The notes under the pieces were generated by a model, which searched no databases, was not told the DNA's origin, and saw only the letters and a program-made list of their open reading frames with translations. Positions 1-7,932 of a DNA stretch of 41,888 nt are shown here, piece by piece. The position numbers and the translations under genes are program-made. Numbering within the stretch: the first letter of the stretch is position 1; every line of letters begins with the position of its first letter. The stretch is from Bacteroidetes bacterium UBA4416 (lineage in GTDB: Bacteria; Bacteroidota; Bacteroidia; B-17B0; Aurantibacillaceae): positions 48,809-90,696 of the forward strand of contig DGQK01000021.1 in the NCBI GenBank assembly GCA_002390745.1. The letters are read 5' to 3'.

Positions 1-1
1 C

Positions 2-58
2 CTGATCCTGAATAATATTTTGTTCCCGGCTGCTAAAAAGAAAAAGCAGAAGACTTAA
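2..58 (+). CDS. possible 3' end of a CDS cut by the window edge
   Basis: Only one + strand frame stays open from the left edge to a TAA at 56-58. It would encode about 18 residues ending in a lysine-rich tail (AAKKKKQKT). A basic tail of this kind is common at the C-terminus of membrane or RNA-binding proteins, but 18 codons can be open by chance and no family can be named. The other two + frames stop within the first 15 bases. The full gene would lie to the left of the window. Confidence 0.35.
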   Translation: MILNNILFPAAKKKKQKT

Positions 59-428
59 TGCAAACTGTTCCAAATTTTAAAACTCGCCGGGGCTTTTCGG
101 AATTACAGCAGTTCTTAAGTATAATTCGCAGGTACAGCTATCCCCTGAACCGGTTTCCGGTACCTCTGATAAAAAATCTAATGCTTGTCTTTTTAGAACG
201 TTCTGCCATACCACATCACACTATTAGGAAACATGGGAAGATGATCCTCCTCCTATCCCGACTTCGTCCGAAGCAGACAGTTATGGGCTTATCCCTTTAT
301 TTGCAAGTCCTTCCAAAGTTTAAACCTTTGGAAGGACTTGCCTGAACAATAAACATGCTGATCGATTTCAAAGGCCTAAAAACGGAAAGTCCTGAAGCTA
401 TAGAGAGAACGAATAACCTGAGCTGCTC
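59..428. other. intergenic region, no convincing gene
   Basis: This 370-base stretch lies between the left-edge frame and the minus-strand membrane-protein gene. The longest open frame (58-345, +, 95 codons) starts on the stop codon of the preceding frame, has no recognisable domain or signal peptide and ends inside the perfect hairpin at 303-341, so I do not call it. The hairpin is the only clear structure. Confidence 0.6.
303..341. terminator. perfect 16-bp hairpin, possible terminator
   Basis: The arm GCAAGTCCTTCCAAAG at 303-318 is exactly complementary to 326-341, with a 7-base loop. There is no clear T-run on either side, so it is not a textbook Rho-independent terminator. It lies between a possible + strand gene end and the end of the minus-strand gene at 429, so it could end transcription from both directions. 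Confidence 0.5.
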
Positions 429-1208
429 TTAAATATTGCAAACGTATCGGATAGCTGTACAAAACGAAAACAAAGCAATTCCAACAGGAAATATCACCTC
501 CAATACAAACCGGCATGTACGAACCCGGTATACGCTTTTTGTTACTTTTAACAAGTCTTTGAATTTTTTCTCATACGTCGGCATGTGATCAAATGCGATA
601 ACTGTAAGATCTTCGCTCAGATTAGCCATCCCGTCATTTTCACAGTATTCATTAAACGCGTCCATCCGCTTTTTTCTCTCAGAACGCTTTTCCTCATAGG
701 CATCCAACTCTTCCAAAATAGCATCGGAATCTTTCTGTACCTGTAGTTTTGGAAATTCCTCTGCCAAACCTAACTCCCGGCGTTTCTTTTCTCTTAATTC
801 TTTTTTTTGCCCGATCGCCTGGTTCAATTTTCTTGCCCTATCCTCCAAATCATTCCATTCCTTAACCAATATATTCCTGATCTCTTGATAACTCATAGCT
901 GAAGGGCTTTTCCAGTCTGCATACAAATCGATACAATAAATCAACAGCAGATAAAGGCAAACAAGACCTACAACAACTATAAGGATATATTCAGAACTTG
1001 CTGTAATGGTAAAGCCGCTAACATTGAGCGTTGACGGGGCAAAGTATTTTAATGATAACAGGATTAATACAAAAGAGGCCAAAACAAGCTGCCTGCCCTG
1101 TTTTCTTGTATCCTCCCGGCTAATGGGTGCATATTCTTTTGCCGCCCATTCTTTGATTTTTTTCAGCCATTCATTACTAATCTGTTCGGCTTGTTCTGCT
1201 TTTTCCAT
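429..1208 (-). CDS. hypothetical membrane protein with cytoplasmic coiled coil
   Basis: The 259-residue product is not recognised. Two hydrophobic segments lie near residues 42-57 and 72-95, and a third at the C-terminus near 232-255. Between the second and third is a long, highly charged helical stretch (about 110-190) rich in Lys, Arg and Glu, probably a coiled coil. The general layout, paired membrane helices near the N-terminus followed by a coiled-coil loop, resembles the SLATT-type membrane proteins seen near bacterial conflict systems, but no motif supports that assignment. The ATG at 1208 follows an A/T-rich leader. It is transcribed alone, in the same direction as lysA upstream, with 113 bases between them. 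Confidence 0.7.
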   Translation of the reverse strand: MEKAEQAEQISNEWLKKIKEWAAKEYAPISREDTRKQGRQLVLASFVLILLSLKYFAPSTLNVSGFTITASSEYILIVVVGLVCLYLLLIYCIDLYADWKSPSAMSYQEIRNILVKEWNDLEDRARKLNQAIGQKKELREKKRRELGLAEEFPKLQVQKDSDAILEELDAYEEKRSERKKRMDAFNEYCENDGMANLSEDLTVIAFDHMPTYEKKFKDLLKVTKSVYRVRTCRFVLEVIFPVGIALFSFCTAIRYVCNI

Positions 1209-1279
1209 CTTTAAAGAATTAGATAGTTATAAAAATATACAATTATCCTTCCTTAAAACGGCCGGTTTACCGAACTCTC

Positions 1280-1302
1280 AGTAAGATGATCAAAATCTTA
1301 CT
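1280..1302 (-). terminator. hairpin after lysA
   Basis: AGTAAGAT (1280-1287) and ATCTTACT (1295-1302) form an exact 8-bp stem with a 7-base loop, 20 bases beyond the lysA stop codon on the minus strand. No T-run follows, so its role as transcript end is an inference from position. Confidence 0.4.
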
Positions 1303-1321
1303 ATCAGTGGCATTTCAATCA

Positions 1322-2473
1322 TCACTCGCCAAAATAACTTCTCACCTCGTCCCGGAGGTTATACCTGCTGGCCATCACTTCTCCGTAAGCACCGGCGCTG
1401 CGGATCGCAATGAGATCGCCTCGCTGCGTAAGCGGCAGGTCAATAGCCTTCCCGAAGCAATCGCTGCTCTCGCAAATAGGCCCTACGACATCATACTTCA
1501 GCTGCTCATGAGAAGCAGATGTGAGGTTCTCGACTTTATGATAAGCCTGGTACAGCGCCGGACGGATCAGCTCCGTCATCCCCGCATCGAGGATCGCAAA
1601 ATTGGTATTGATGCCGTTCTTGATGTAAAGCACCTTGCTGATAAGACTTCCACACTGAGCCACAATGGCCCGGCCCAGCTCGAAATGAAGCTGCTGCCCG
1701 GCCCTGAGCTCCATGAAATCATTGAATACTTTAAAGTAAGCGGCGAAATCGATGATGGCTTCCTTGTCCGGCTCACGGTAATTGACCCCTACACCACCGC
1801 CAACATTTATCACCGGCAAATCGTAGCCCCTCTGAAAAAACCAGGCATTGATCTCATTCACCTTCAGGCACAGCTGCCTGAAAGGCGACAGATCGGTGAT
1901 CTGTGAGCCAATGTGAAAATGAAGCCCGATCAGCCTGATGTGGCTCAGGCTTTTCAATAAGGCAATCACCTCATCAAACTCATAAGGATTGATCCCGAAT
2001 TTATTTTCCTCGAGCCCTGTGGTAATGTACTTATGCGTGTGCGCATCCACATTAGGGTTGATCCTCAAGGCAACGGACGCTCTTTTTCCTTTGGCGGCGG
2101 CCAGCTCATCGATCACCTTCAGCTCATGTGTGCTTTCGCAATTAAAGCAAAAAATAGCCTGGTCCAGAGCATAATTAATTTCTTCATCACTCTTACCCAC
2201 GCCCGCAAACACGATCTTCGACGGATCAAAACCATGCTCGTAAGCACATTTCACCTCATTGCCACTTACACAATCCGCACCAAGTCCGGCAGCCCTGATA
2301 TGACTTATGATCCCTGGGTTAGCATTGGCTTTAAAAGCGTAATGCACATGATAGCCATACCTCCGGCTCTCCTCACTTACCAAATCCAGCGTCTTTTTCA
2401 ACAGCGCTGTATCGTAGTAGTAATAAGGCGTTTTCTTCTGCTGCAAACGCTGTATTGTCTTTTTATCAAACAT
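1322..2473 (-). CDS. lysA: diaminopimelate decarboxylase
   Basis: LysA catalyses the last step of lysine synthesis, removing CO2 from meso-diaminopimelate with pyridoxal phosphate (PLP), in the cytoplasm. The 383-residue protein has the alanine-racemase-like TIM barrel first: YAFKANANPGI near residue 45 carries the PLP lysine, and LHFHIGSQI and the glycine-rich NVGGGVGVNY contribute to the phosphate site. The beta domain follows, with FELGRAIVAQCG, the CESSDCFGK segment holding the active-site cysteine at the dimer interface, and AGAYGEVMASRYN near the C-terminus. Length is slightly below the usual 400-420, typical for the short Bacteroidota form. It follows lysC in the same direction, but a terminator and a GC-rich element lie between, so the two are probably separate transcripts. 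Confidence 0.95.
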   Translation of the reverse strand: MFDKKTIQRLQQKKTPYYYYDTALLKKTLDLVSEESRRYGYHVHYAFKANANPGIISHIRAAGLGADCVSGNEVKCAYEHGFDPSKIVFAGVGKSDEEINYALDQAIFCFNCESTHELKVIDELAAAKGKRASVALRINPNVDAHTHKYITTGLEENKFGINPYEFDEVIALLKSLSHIRLIGLHFHIGSQITDLSPFRQLCLKVNEINAWFFQRGYDLPVINVGGGVGVNYREPDKEAIIDFAAYFKVFNDFMELRAGQQLHFELGRAIVAQCGSLISKVLYIKNGINTNFAILDAGMTELIRPALYQAYHKVENLTSASHEQLKYDVVGPICESSDCFGKAIDLPLTQRGDLIAIRSAGAYGEVMASRYNLRDEVRSYFGE

Positions 2474-2519
2474 AAATCAACCCTTTCTAAAACTTATAAA
2501 TTTCTGTTCTTCACGCTAT

Positions 2520-2640
2520 GCCCCTGAGGCTACAATCCCCGGTCCATGAGTTCATAGGGCTTAGGCGTGTCCCTCCGGGCCGGGCTGTCGCTCCTCGCTT
2601 CCCGCAAGTGCCTCGGGGCCTCAGCCACCTTGCGGGAGAG
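2520..2640. repeat. GC-rich structured intergenic element, REP-like
   Basis: This stretch between lysC and lysA is much richer in G+C than the surrounding intergenic DNA. CCCGCAAG (2601-2608) pairs exactly with CTTGCGGG (2629-2636), enclosing GCCTCAGCCACC, a 12-mer that also occurs in the 42-bp tandem repeat at 41639-41888. Upstream, CCGGGCCGGGC at about 2576 recalls, from memory, a GC-rich intergenic motif spread through many Bacteroidota genomes. It may be a REP-type element or the structured leader of lysA. I see no coding potential. Confidence 0.5.
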
Positions 2641-2668
2641 CTCAGGCAAGCCGCTCCATCCCTCACGC

Positions 2669-2697
2669 AAAAAAACGAAGCCTTACACATGGCTTCA
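2669..2697 (-). terminator. Rho-independent terminator of lysC
   Basis: Read on the minus strand, GAAGCC (2696-2691) pairs with GGCTTC (2682-2677) around an 8-base loop and is followed by a G and a run of seven T. It lies about 75 bases after the lysC stop codon and separates lysC from lysA. Confidence 0.75.
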
Positions 2698-2768
2698 TCT
2701 ATCTCCATTACCCGCTACACCTCTCTGCTCTTCTCCTTCGGTTTTCCTTCCTTCACCCTTGCAACCCG

Positions 2769-4085
2769 TTAATACCCAAACAAGCCTTCATTCAAAGCAA
2801 TCAGCGCTTCTTTCTTATGGTGCGAATTGATGAGCACGCTCACGTTGTTGGCGCTGCCTCCGTATGACACCATGCGCAAAGGAATGTGCTTAAACGTTTC
2901 CAGCACCTTGAATCCATAACCGGCCTTATCTTTCGGGATGTTCCCAACAATACAGATAATGGTTTGGTTTTCTTCATAATCCACGTTGGCAAAGCCCTTT
3001 AGCTCCTCCACGATCTCTTTCAGGAACTTCGTATTATCTATCGTCAGCGACACGGCAATCTCAGAAGTGGTGATCATGTCAATAGACGTTTTATACCGCT
3101 CAAAAATCTCGAACACCGCCCTCAGAAAACCATGTGCCAGGAGCATGCGGTCGCTTTTGATATTGATGGCACAAATGCCGTCTTTGGCAGCCACCGCCTT
3201 GATACCTTCGGCGGGCTCTATGTTGGAGATGCGCGTTCCACGGGCTTCAGGCTGCATGGTATTTTTAAGCAGCACCGGGATATTTTGTTTTTGCGCCGGC
3301 AGAATGCAGGTCGGATGCAGGATCTTTGCGCCGAAATACGCCAGCTCAGCCGCCTCATCAAAACTCAGCTCGTGGATGGGATGCGTTTTGGAAACGATGC
3401 GGGGATCGTTGTTGTGCATGCCGTCGATGTCGGTCCAGATCTGCACTTCGTCGGCTTTGATCGCCGCTCCGATAATAGAAGCTGTGTAATCGCTTCCGCC
3501 ACGTTTCAGGTTGTCGATCTCTCCGAAAGCATTGCGGCAGATGTAACCTTGTGTGATGAAAAGGCCGGTGTCAGGGTATACCGCCAATTCTGCCCGCAGG
3601 TTCTTCTCAATGTAGGGAAGATCAGGCTCATCGTTTGCGTCGATGCGCATAAAATGAAGCGCCGGCAGAAGCTCTGACCGGATGCCGCTTTCCTGCAGGT
3701 AAAAAAAGAACAGGGCCGTGCTCAGCAGTTCTCCCTGCGCGAGGATGGCCTTCTCCTCGTTCGCTGTAAACATATCGAGTGTAAAGGAACGCAGGTAATT
3801 GAAATGATGCTTCACCAGGTCTTTGCCTTTGGTAAGGTACTCCTCCACGCTGTATAATTTATCCACTTCGCTCATATACCCCTGCTCCAGGCGGCCAATC
3901 GCTTCATTGGCTGCCTCGTGTTGCTTTTGGTAAAGCTGGTTGCAAATATCTACCAGGGCGTTGGTAGTACCGCTCATCGCCGAAAGCACAACGATCTTCC
4001 GCTTGTCGTCCTGAATCAGTTTTACGAGCGCTTTCATCCGCTCGGCGCTTCCCACGCTGGTTCCTCCAAATTTTAAAATAATCAT
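2769..4085 (-). CDS. lysC: aspartate kinase, monofunctional
   Basis: Aspartokinase phosphorylates aspartate with ATP, the committed step to lysine, threonine and methionine. The 438-residue protein begins with the family signature KFGGTSV (residues 5-11). The kinase domain continues through the segment GGSDYTASIIGAA, which binds ATP, and the aspartate-contacting region around WTDIDGMHNNDPRIV. After about residue 300 come two ACT domains (GICAINIKSDRML and the segment beginning NQTIICIVG), the usual site of feedback control by lysine or threonine. There is no homoserine dehydrogenase extension, so it is not the bifunctional ThrA type. With lysA next to it, a lysine/diaminopimelate role is likely. 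A structured leader lies upstream (4163-4240). Confidence 0.95.
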   Translation of the reverse strand: MIILKFGGTSVGSAERMKALVKLIQDDKRKIVVLSAMSGTTNALVDICNQLYQKQHEAANEAIGRLEQGYMSEVDKLYSVEEYLTKGKDLVKHHFNYLRSFTLDMFTANEEKAILAQGELLSTALFFFYLQESGIRSELLPALHFMRIDANDEPDLPYIEKNLRAELAVYPDTGLFITQGYICRNAFGEIDNLKRGGSDYTASIIGAAIKADEVQIWTDIDGMHNNDPRIVSKTHPIHELSFDEAAELAYFGAKILHPTCILPAQKQNIPVLLKNTMQPEARGTRISNIEPAEGIKAVAAKDGICAINIKSDRMLLAHGFLRAVFEIFERYKTSIDMITTSEIAVSLTIDNTKFLKEIVEELKGFANVDYEENQTIICIVGNIPKDKAGYGFKVLETFKHIPLRMVSYGGSANNVSVLINSHHKKEALIALNEGLFGY

Positions 4086-4162
4086 ATTTCTGAAAATAAA
4101 CGCATGATAGGCTTTATGGCCTGTTAAATGTACTAAACTAATGATTGATTCCCTTGTGTGCT

Positions 4163-4240
4163 AAAATCACCTGTGATTTTGATGCACGTTATGATTAGCG
4201 GCTCTGGCGAGCCTTACACTTTGTCTTTATGTATAACGTG
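4163..4240 (-). promoter_or_regulatory. dense inverted repeats in the lysC leader
   Basis: Three nested dyads lie 78-155 bases upstream of the lysC start. AAAATCAC (4163-4170) and GTGATTTT (4173-4180) flank a 2-base centre, which suits a protein operator. CACGTTAT (4185-4192) pairs exactly with ATAACGTG (4233-4240) and encloses GGCTC/GAGCC (4200-4204, 4209-4213). A weak minus-strand TAGTTTAG at 4140-4133, one base from the TAnnTTTG consensus, could start transcription inside this region. I cannot match it to the known lysine riboswitch. Confidence 0.45.
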
Positions 4241-4283
4241 TTGATCATACGACGCTGCAAAGAAACTGTTTTTTTTCTAATAC

Positions 4284-4318
4284 ACAAAAAAGCCCTCACA
4301 TTAATCGTGAGGGCTTTA
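4284..4318 (-). terminator. Rho-independent terminator of the GEVED/T9SS gene
   Basis: AAAGCCCTCAC (4289-4299) and GTGAGGGCTTT (4307-4317) form an 11-bp stem with a 7-base loop. On the minus strand the stem is followed by a run of T, ending the gene whose stop codon is at 4341. Confidence 0.85.
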
Positions 4319-4340
4319 TAAAAGCTGTTTCACGAAGCTG

Positions 4341-6977
4341 TTATTGCTTCAGAACCTTGTAGGTTCTTGCCGCATCTTTCGTTTCGAGCTTCAGGTAATA
4401 GATGCCATTGGCCAGTTCGGAAATATCAATGGCTTTCGTCATCACACCGCTACCGGAAATCAGGTCGTTGTATACCAGCCTACCATCTATGGTGATGATC
4501 TGCAGTTTCGCATCGATTTCTTTGCCTGTAGACACTTCGAGGGTAAAGCTACCGCTGTTCGGGTTAGGATAAACATTCAGTCCAAGGTCGTTCTCCAGCT
4601 CCTCAACACCAACACAGGCATATACCCTTAAAGTATCTTTGGCAATGTTCGAGCACCCGTTAGAACCGGTGTAATTATAAAGGATTACATAAGTGCCCTG
4701 CCCGGCGCCCGATGCATTGAAGGTATTTCCTGTCACACCTGAGCCGATATAAGTTCCTCCCGGAGGCGTACCCTCTGTCAGCGGCCTGCCACTGCTGGTA
4801 GGACAGAAAATCTCAGGATTGCTGAACACCAGGCCTACCGTAGGCAATGGCTTTGAAACAATGTTTACCACATCGGAGTTTTTACAGGAGCTCGGATGGG
4901 TTACCGTAACCGAATAAGTACCAGGCGAGGAAACGGTGATCGAAGAAGCCGTTGAGCCTGTGCTCCAGAGATAGGATGAGCCCGGATTGCCGGCATACAA
5001 CACCATCGACGATCCCTGGCAATAGCCTGTATCAGGCCCCAGGGTCACTACAGGAGAAACACCCTGCATGATGATGACCGTATCGGCTCCGGCACAGCCG
5101 TTGGAACCTGTAACCCTTACCCAGTATTTACCAGGTCCGCTGATGCTGATGTTTTGACTCACAAAGCCGGTATTCCAAAGGTAGCTGCTCCCTGTGATAT
5201 GCGGGCTGAGCGTGAGCGGCACAGCACATACCATGGAATCGCTGCCGAGATTTGGCCGCGGTGTCGGTTTAATTTCGAGGTGCACCACATCCATGCTTGT
5301 GCAGCCCAGATAAGCAGAGGTAAGTGTATAGGTTGTGGATGCCGGAGCAGTAATGGTTGGGCTGGCCACCGTGGCAGAAGACAACCCTGTAGAAGGACTC
5401 CAGGCATAGGTAGCTGTTACAGGCTGGTCGAAGAAAATATCGGGGCGGTTATTTGCCGAAGAGGTAACGATGGATGTACCGCATAAAGCCGATACGTTAT
5501 CCGCCGAATACCATACCGACGATGAAAACGGCGTGTTGCTTGAGCTGAATGACACGTTGGAGGATGTGGTATTCGACTGCTGGTAATTATTAAAGCAGGT
5601 CTCTACAATAATGTTTGACGTTCCGTTCCATGCAAATGGCGTGGCCAGCACGTGGCGGTTGATGCCCATAACCGGCGTGTAAGTGGCCGTGGTATAGGCG
5701 CTTGGCACACCAGCCTCAAATGCGGTAAGGTTTGACACCGTTGTAGTGGCGATACCGATATTGAAATTGTTAATAGGGTCCGTACCATTCAGGTTGACAG
5801 CGTTAAAGGAAACAGAAGTGATATTTCCCGGAGTAAGGCCTGCCGCTGTGAGCTCGGATGCGAGGATCAGGAATTGGTGCTTGGCTCCATGGTAATAGTT
5901 GCCATAAGGCGCCGGGTAGCTCGTCGATGTGTTGTTCATGCCTCCGGTTCCCACCTGGTAAACAGGGTTCAGCGAGTTATTGGCAACAACAGGCACACCC
6001 AGGCACACCGTATCATTGGGCGTAAGGTTTAAGGTAAAGAACGGCTTTCTCTGAACCGTTACGATGGTCGTGTCATCGGGCGCATAGCCGTCGCCGGCCG
6101 CTGTCGTATAGGCTTTCAGGTTATAGTTGCCATTCTGGCTCATGTTGTAGTTGGTAGTGATGGTATAATCCTGCGATGCAAATGAGGCAAGGGTTCCGCT
6201 GTTTAGCGTCAGCGTATAGGTATTCGTGATCACACCGGTTGATCTTACCGTTACCGTTGCGGGTGTCACAGCAAAATTGGCGGTGAGGGTGCTGCTATTG
6301 GTCACCCTGGCCACGATGGTATCGATACCGAAACATTTTTTCAGATTTGTAGGTTTCACGAGAGCCGAAACACCGATGTTGAACGGCACGGAAGGAACGA
6401 TGTTTACCGAATAGTCCTCTGTTTCGCCATAGCCCGGATTGGTGCAGGGGCCCGGGTTGGAGCTGGACTCATACATGATCACACGCATCCTGGTTACTCC
6501 GGGTGTAGCTCCTGCCGGAATGGTAATCCCACCGGGAGCGTTAACCACCGTGCCGGCAATTGCAAAAGAAGTATAAGGCGACATAAAGATCTGTTCGCCC
6601 GGATCGGTGAACAAACCGTTCTGGTTATAGTCGATCCAGGCTCCTATAATACAGCTGTAGGCATAACTACCGCATTGTCCACCCGTTACCGAAAAAGGAT
6701 AGTTATTACCAGCCACATAGTTAGTTGGTGCCAAAGGCGTATAATTAGAATATTTGAATGCCACTGAGCCGGGGCCGGGAGCCACAGCACCGCATACGCT
6801 GGTATTGTTGAGCGAACCAAAAGTTACGTTGAAAATCTCATCATCAGCCGTCTGGAGTGCCACCGATGAGCAGTACTGAGCCTTAGCTTCCATCCCCATG
6901 AGCAAGGTGCTCACCGCAGCCCATAGTTTACAGGATTTAGCTAAAGGAGAGATAAGGGTAGAGTAGATTTTTATCAT
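4341..6977 (-). CDS. T9SS-exported GEVED-domain surface protein
   Basis: The 878-residue protein has a signal peptide ending near AKAQ (residue 34). A GEVED domain follows (about 35-195), recognised by WIDYNQNGLFTDPGEQIF and GYGETEDYSVNI, a module common in secreted Bacteroidota proteins. A CARDB-like beta region (about 200-310) and a long Thr/Ser/Asn-rich region come next. Then come two related Ig-like units near 600-740, each with a LWSTGSTAS- or LWNTGFVSQ-type strand. The last 80 residues are a type A T9SS sorting domain: LNVYPNPNSGSFTLEV, then IDGRLVY, and a basic end (TYKVLKQ). The protein is thus predicted to cross the outer membrane by T9SS and be anchored or released. No enzyme domain is visible, so adhesion or a structural surface role is an inference. 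Confidence 0.88.
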   Translation of the reverse strand: MIKIYSTLISPLAKSCKLWAAVSTLLMGMEAKAQYCSSVALQTADDEIFNVTFGSLNNTSVCGAVAPGPGSVAFKYSNYTPLAPTNYVAGNNYPFSVTGGQCGSYAYSCIIGAWIDYNQNGLFTDPGEQIFMSPYTSFAIAGTVVNAPGGITIPAGATPGVTRMRVIMYESSSNPGPCTNPGYGETEDYSVNIVPSVPFNIGVSALVKPTNLKKCFGIDTIVARVTNSSTLTANFAVTPATVTVRSTGVITNTYTLTLNSGTLASFASQDYTITTNYNMSQNGNYNLKAYTTAAGDGYAPDDTTIVTVQRKPFFTLNLTPNDTVCLGVPVVANNSLNPVYQVGTGGMNNTSTSYPAPYGNYYHGAKHQFLILASELTAAGLTPGNITSVSFNAVNLNGTDPINNFNIGIATTTVSNLTAFEAGVPSAYTTATYTPVMGINRHVLATPFAWNGTSNIIVETCFNNYQQSNTTSSNVSFSSSNTPFSSSVWYSADNVSALCGTSIVTSSANNRPDIFFDQPVTATYAWSPSTGLSSATVASPTITAPASTTYTLTSAYLGCTSMDVVHLEIKPTPRPNLGSDSMVCAVPLTLSPHITGSSYLWNTGFVSQNISISGPGKYWVRVTGSNGCAGADTVIIMQGVSPVVTLGPDTGYCQGSSMVLYAGNPGSSYLWSTGSTASSITVSSPGTYSVTVTHPSSCKNSDVVNIVSKPLPTVGLVFSNPEIFCPTSSGRPLTEGTPPGGTYIGSGVTGNTFNASGAGQGTYVILYNYTGSNGCSNIAKDTLRVYACVGVEELENDLGLNVYPNPNSGSFTLEVSTGKEIDAKLQIITIDGRLVYNDLISGSGVMTKAIDISELANGIYYLKLETKDAARTYKVLKQ

Positions 6978-6994
6978 ACGTGTTTAGTTTAAAA

Positions 6995-7002
6995 CAAATC
7001 TA
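6995..7002 (-). promoter_or_regulatory. -7 box of the GEVED/T9SS gene
   Basis: The minus strand reads TAGATTTG, an exact match to the Bacteroidota -7 consensus TAnnTTTG, 18 bases before the ATG at 6977. No clear -33 TTG is present at the usual distance. Confidence 0.5.
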
Positions 7003-7081
7003 ACTGAATAAAATGTTAAATCCTAAAACAGCGGTTAACAAAAATTACTTAAAAAAGCCCTAATTCTCTGATTCTTATTCG

Positions 7082-7089
7082 TACTTTTG
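7082..7089 (+). promoter_or_regulatory. -7 box of the tatA-isomerase operon
   Basis: TACTTTTG matches TAnnTTTG exactly and ends only 5 bases before the tatA ATG at 7095. With the usual 6-8 base distance to the start point, the transcript would begin at or next to the start codon. Confidence 0.5.
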
Positions 7090-7094
7090 CAGCC

Positions 7095-7358
7095 ATGAAT
7101 GCTCTGTTTTTCTTATTTCTTAACCTGGGCGGTGGCGAAGTGGTGGTAATTGTGCTGGTGATCCTTTTGCTCTTCGGTGGAAAAGGCGTCCCTAATCTTG
7201 CCAAAGCGCTGGGCAAAGGACTGAGAGAATTTAAGGATGCCGCTAATGGCATTCAGAAAGACATCCAGGAGAGTACAGGCGGGATTACTCATACCATCCA
7301 GGAGCACATCCAGGAAGTAAAAAAAGAAATGGACAACATCCACAATCCCGAAAAATAA
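7095..7358 (+). CDS. tatA: twin-arginine translocase subunit TatA/TatE family
   Basis: TatA forms the pore that carries folded proteins with a twin-arginine signal across the inner membrane. The 87-residue product is of normal TatA size. A short N-terminal transmembrane helix (about residues 14-27, VVVIVLVILLLFGG) is followed by the hinge FGGKGVPNLAKALGKGLREF, which contains the family pattern FG-x(3)-P-x-L-x(2)-LG, and then an amphipathic helix and a charged tail rich in Gln, Glu and Lys. It heads an operon with four exported isomerase-type proteins; the next gene starts 13 bases downstream. A Tat-dependent LD-carboxypeptidase lies at 14194-15222. Confidence 0.92.
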   Translation: MNALFFLFLNLGGGEVVVIVLVILLLFGGKGVPNLAKALGKGLREFKDAANGIQKDIQESTGGITHTIQEHIQEVKKEMDNIHNPEK

Positions 7359-7371
7359 TGTATTTTTATAC

Positions 7372-7929
7372 ATGCCTTTCCGATTTTACAAATCCCTTCC
7401 CTTTTGTTTTATAGCGTTTGCGTTAGTGGTTTCCTGCCGGGAAACGCCCAAAGCAGTCGATCCCCCAGCCATCAATCCCGACAAACTCAAAAACCAGTTC
7501 ATCAAGGCCAACCAGCAGGTGGTTGCCAAAGAAAGCGATGAAATGGATTATTACCAGAAATCGCATCACCTGTCCTTTGTCAAAACCAGGGAGGGCATCC
7601 GTTACTACATCTATAAACCCGCCCCTTCCAAAGGCGATTCGATCCGCGATGGCGCCATCGTTACAATCAATTATACCGTTTCGCTGCTGGATGGCACCGA
7701 GTGCTACTCCTCCAAAACAGAGGGGCCGAAAGAATTTAAGGTGGGCATGGATAACCTGGAAGACGGCCTGCATAAAGCAATGCTTTACCTGAAAGAACAT
7801 GACAAGGCGCTCATCATGATACCCTCTCATCTGGCCCATGGCTTGCTCGGAGATTCCAAAAAAATTCCGCCGCAGGTTCCTATCATCTATGATGTTGAGA
7901 TCCTGAACGTCAACAACCCGGCTCATTAA
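7372..7929 (+). CDS. GldI-like FKBP-type isomerase lipoprotein
   Basis: The 185-residue protein has a lipoprotein signal: a hydrophobic segment then VVSC with the cysteine at about residue 22, so it should be lipid-anchored in the cell envelope. A single FKBP-type domain fills about residues 85-180, from GDSIRDGAIVTINYTVSLLDG to VPIIYDVEILNV. Its arrangement, including GLLGDSKKIPPQVPI near the end, resembles GldI, the gliding-associated isomerase lipoprotein of Bacteroidota. The canonical VIPGW loop of active FKBPs is replaced by NLEDGL, so catalytic proline isomerisation is doubtful and a chaperone role is possible. Only 3 bases separate it from the next gene. GldI itself is an inference from pattern and lineage, not from a search. 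Confidence 0.78.
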   Translation: MPFRFYKSLPFCFIAFALVVSCRETPKAVDPPAINPDKLKNQFIKANQQVVAKESDEMDYYQKSHHLSFVKTREGIRYYIYKPAPSKGDSIRDGAIVTINYTVSLLDGTECYSSKTEGPKEFKVGMDNLEDGLHKAMLYLKEHDKALIMIPSHLAHGLLGDSKKIPPQVPIIYDVEILNVNNPAH

Positions 7930-7932
7930 GCG

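Noticed and set aside
58..345. 95-codon + frame at the left edge
   Set aside because: It begins on the stop codon of the previous frame, ends inside the 303-341 hairpin and shows no domain, signal or membrane segment.
1286..1906. 206-codon + frame opposite lysA
   Set aside because: It lies antisense to a certain gene and has no family features of its own.
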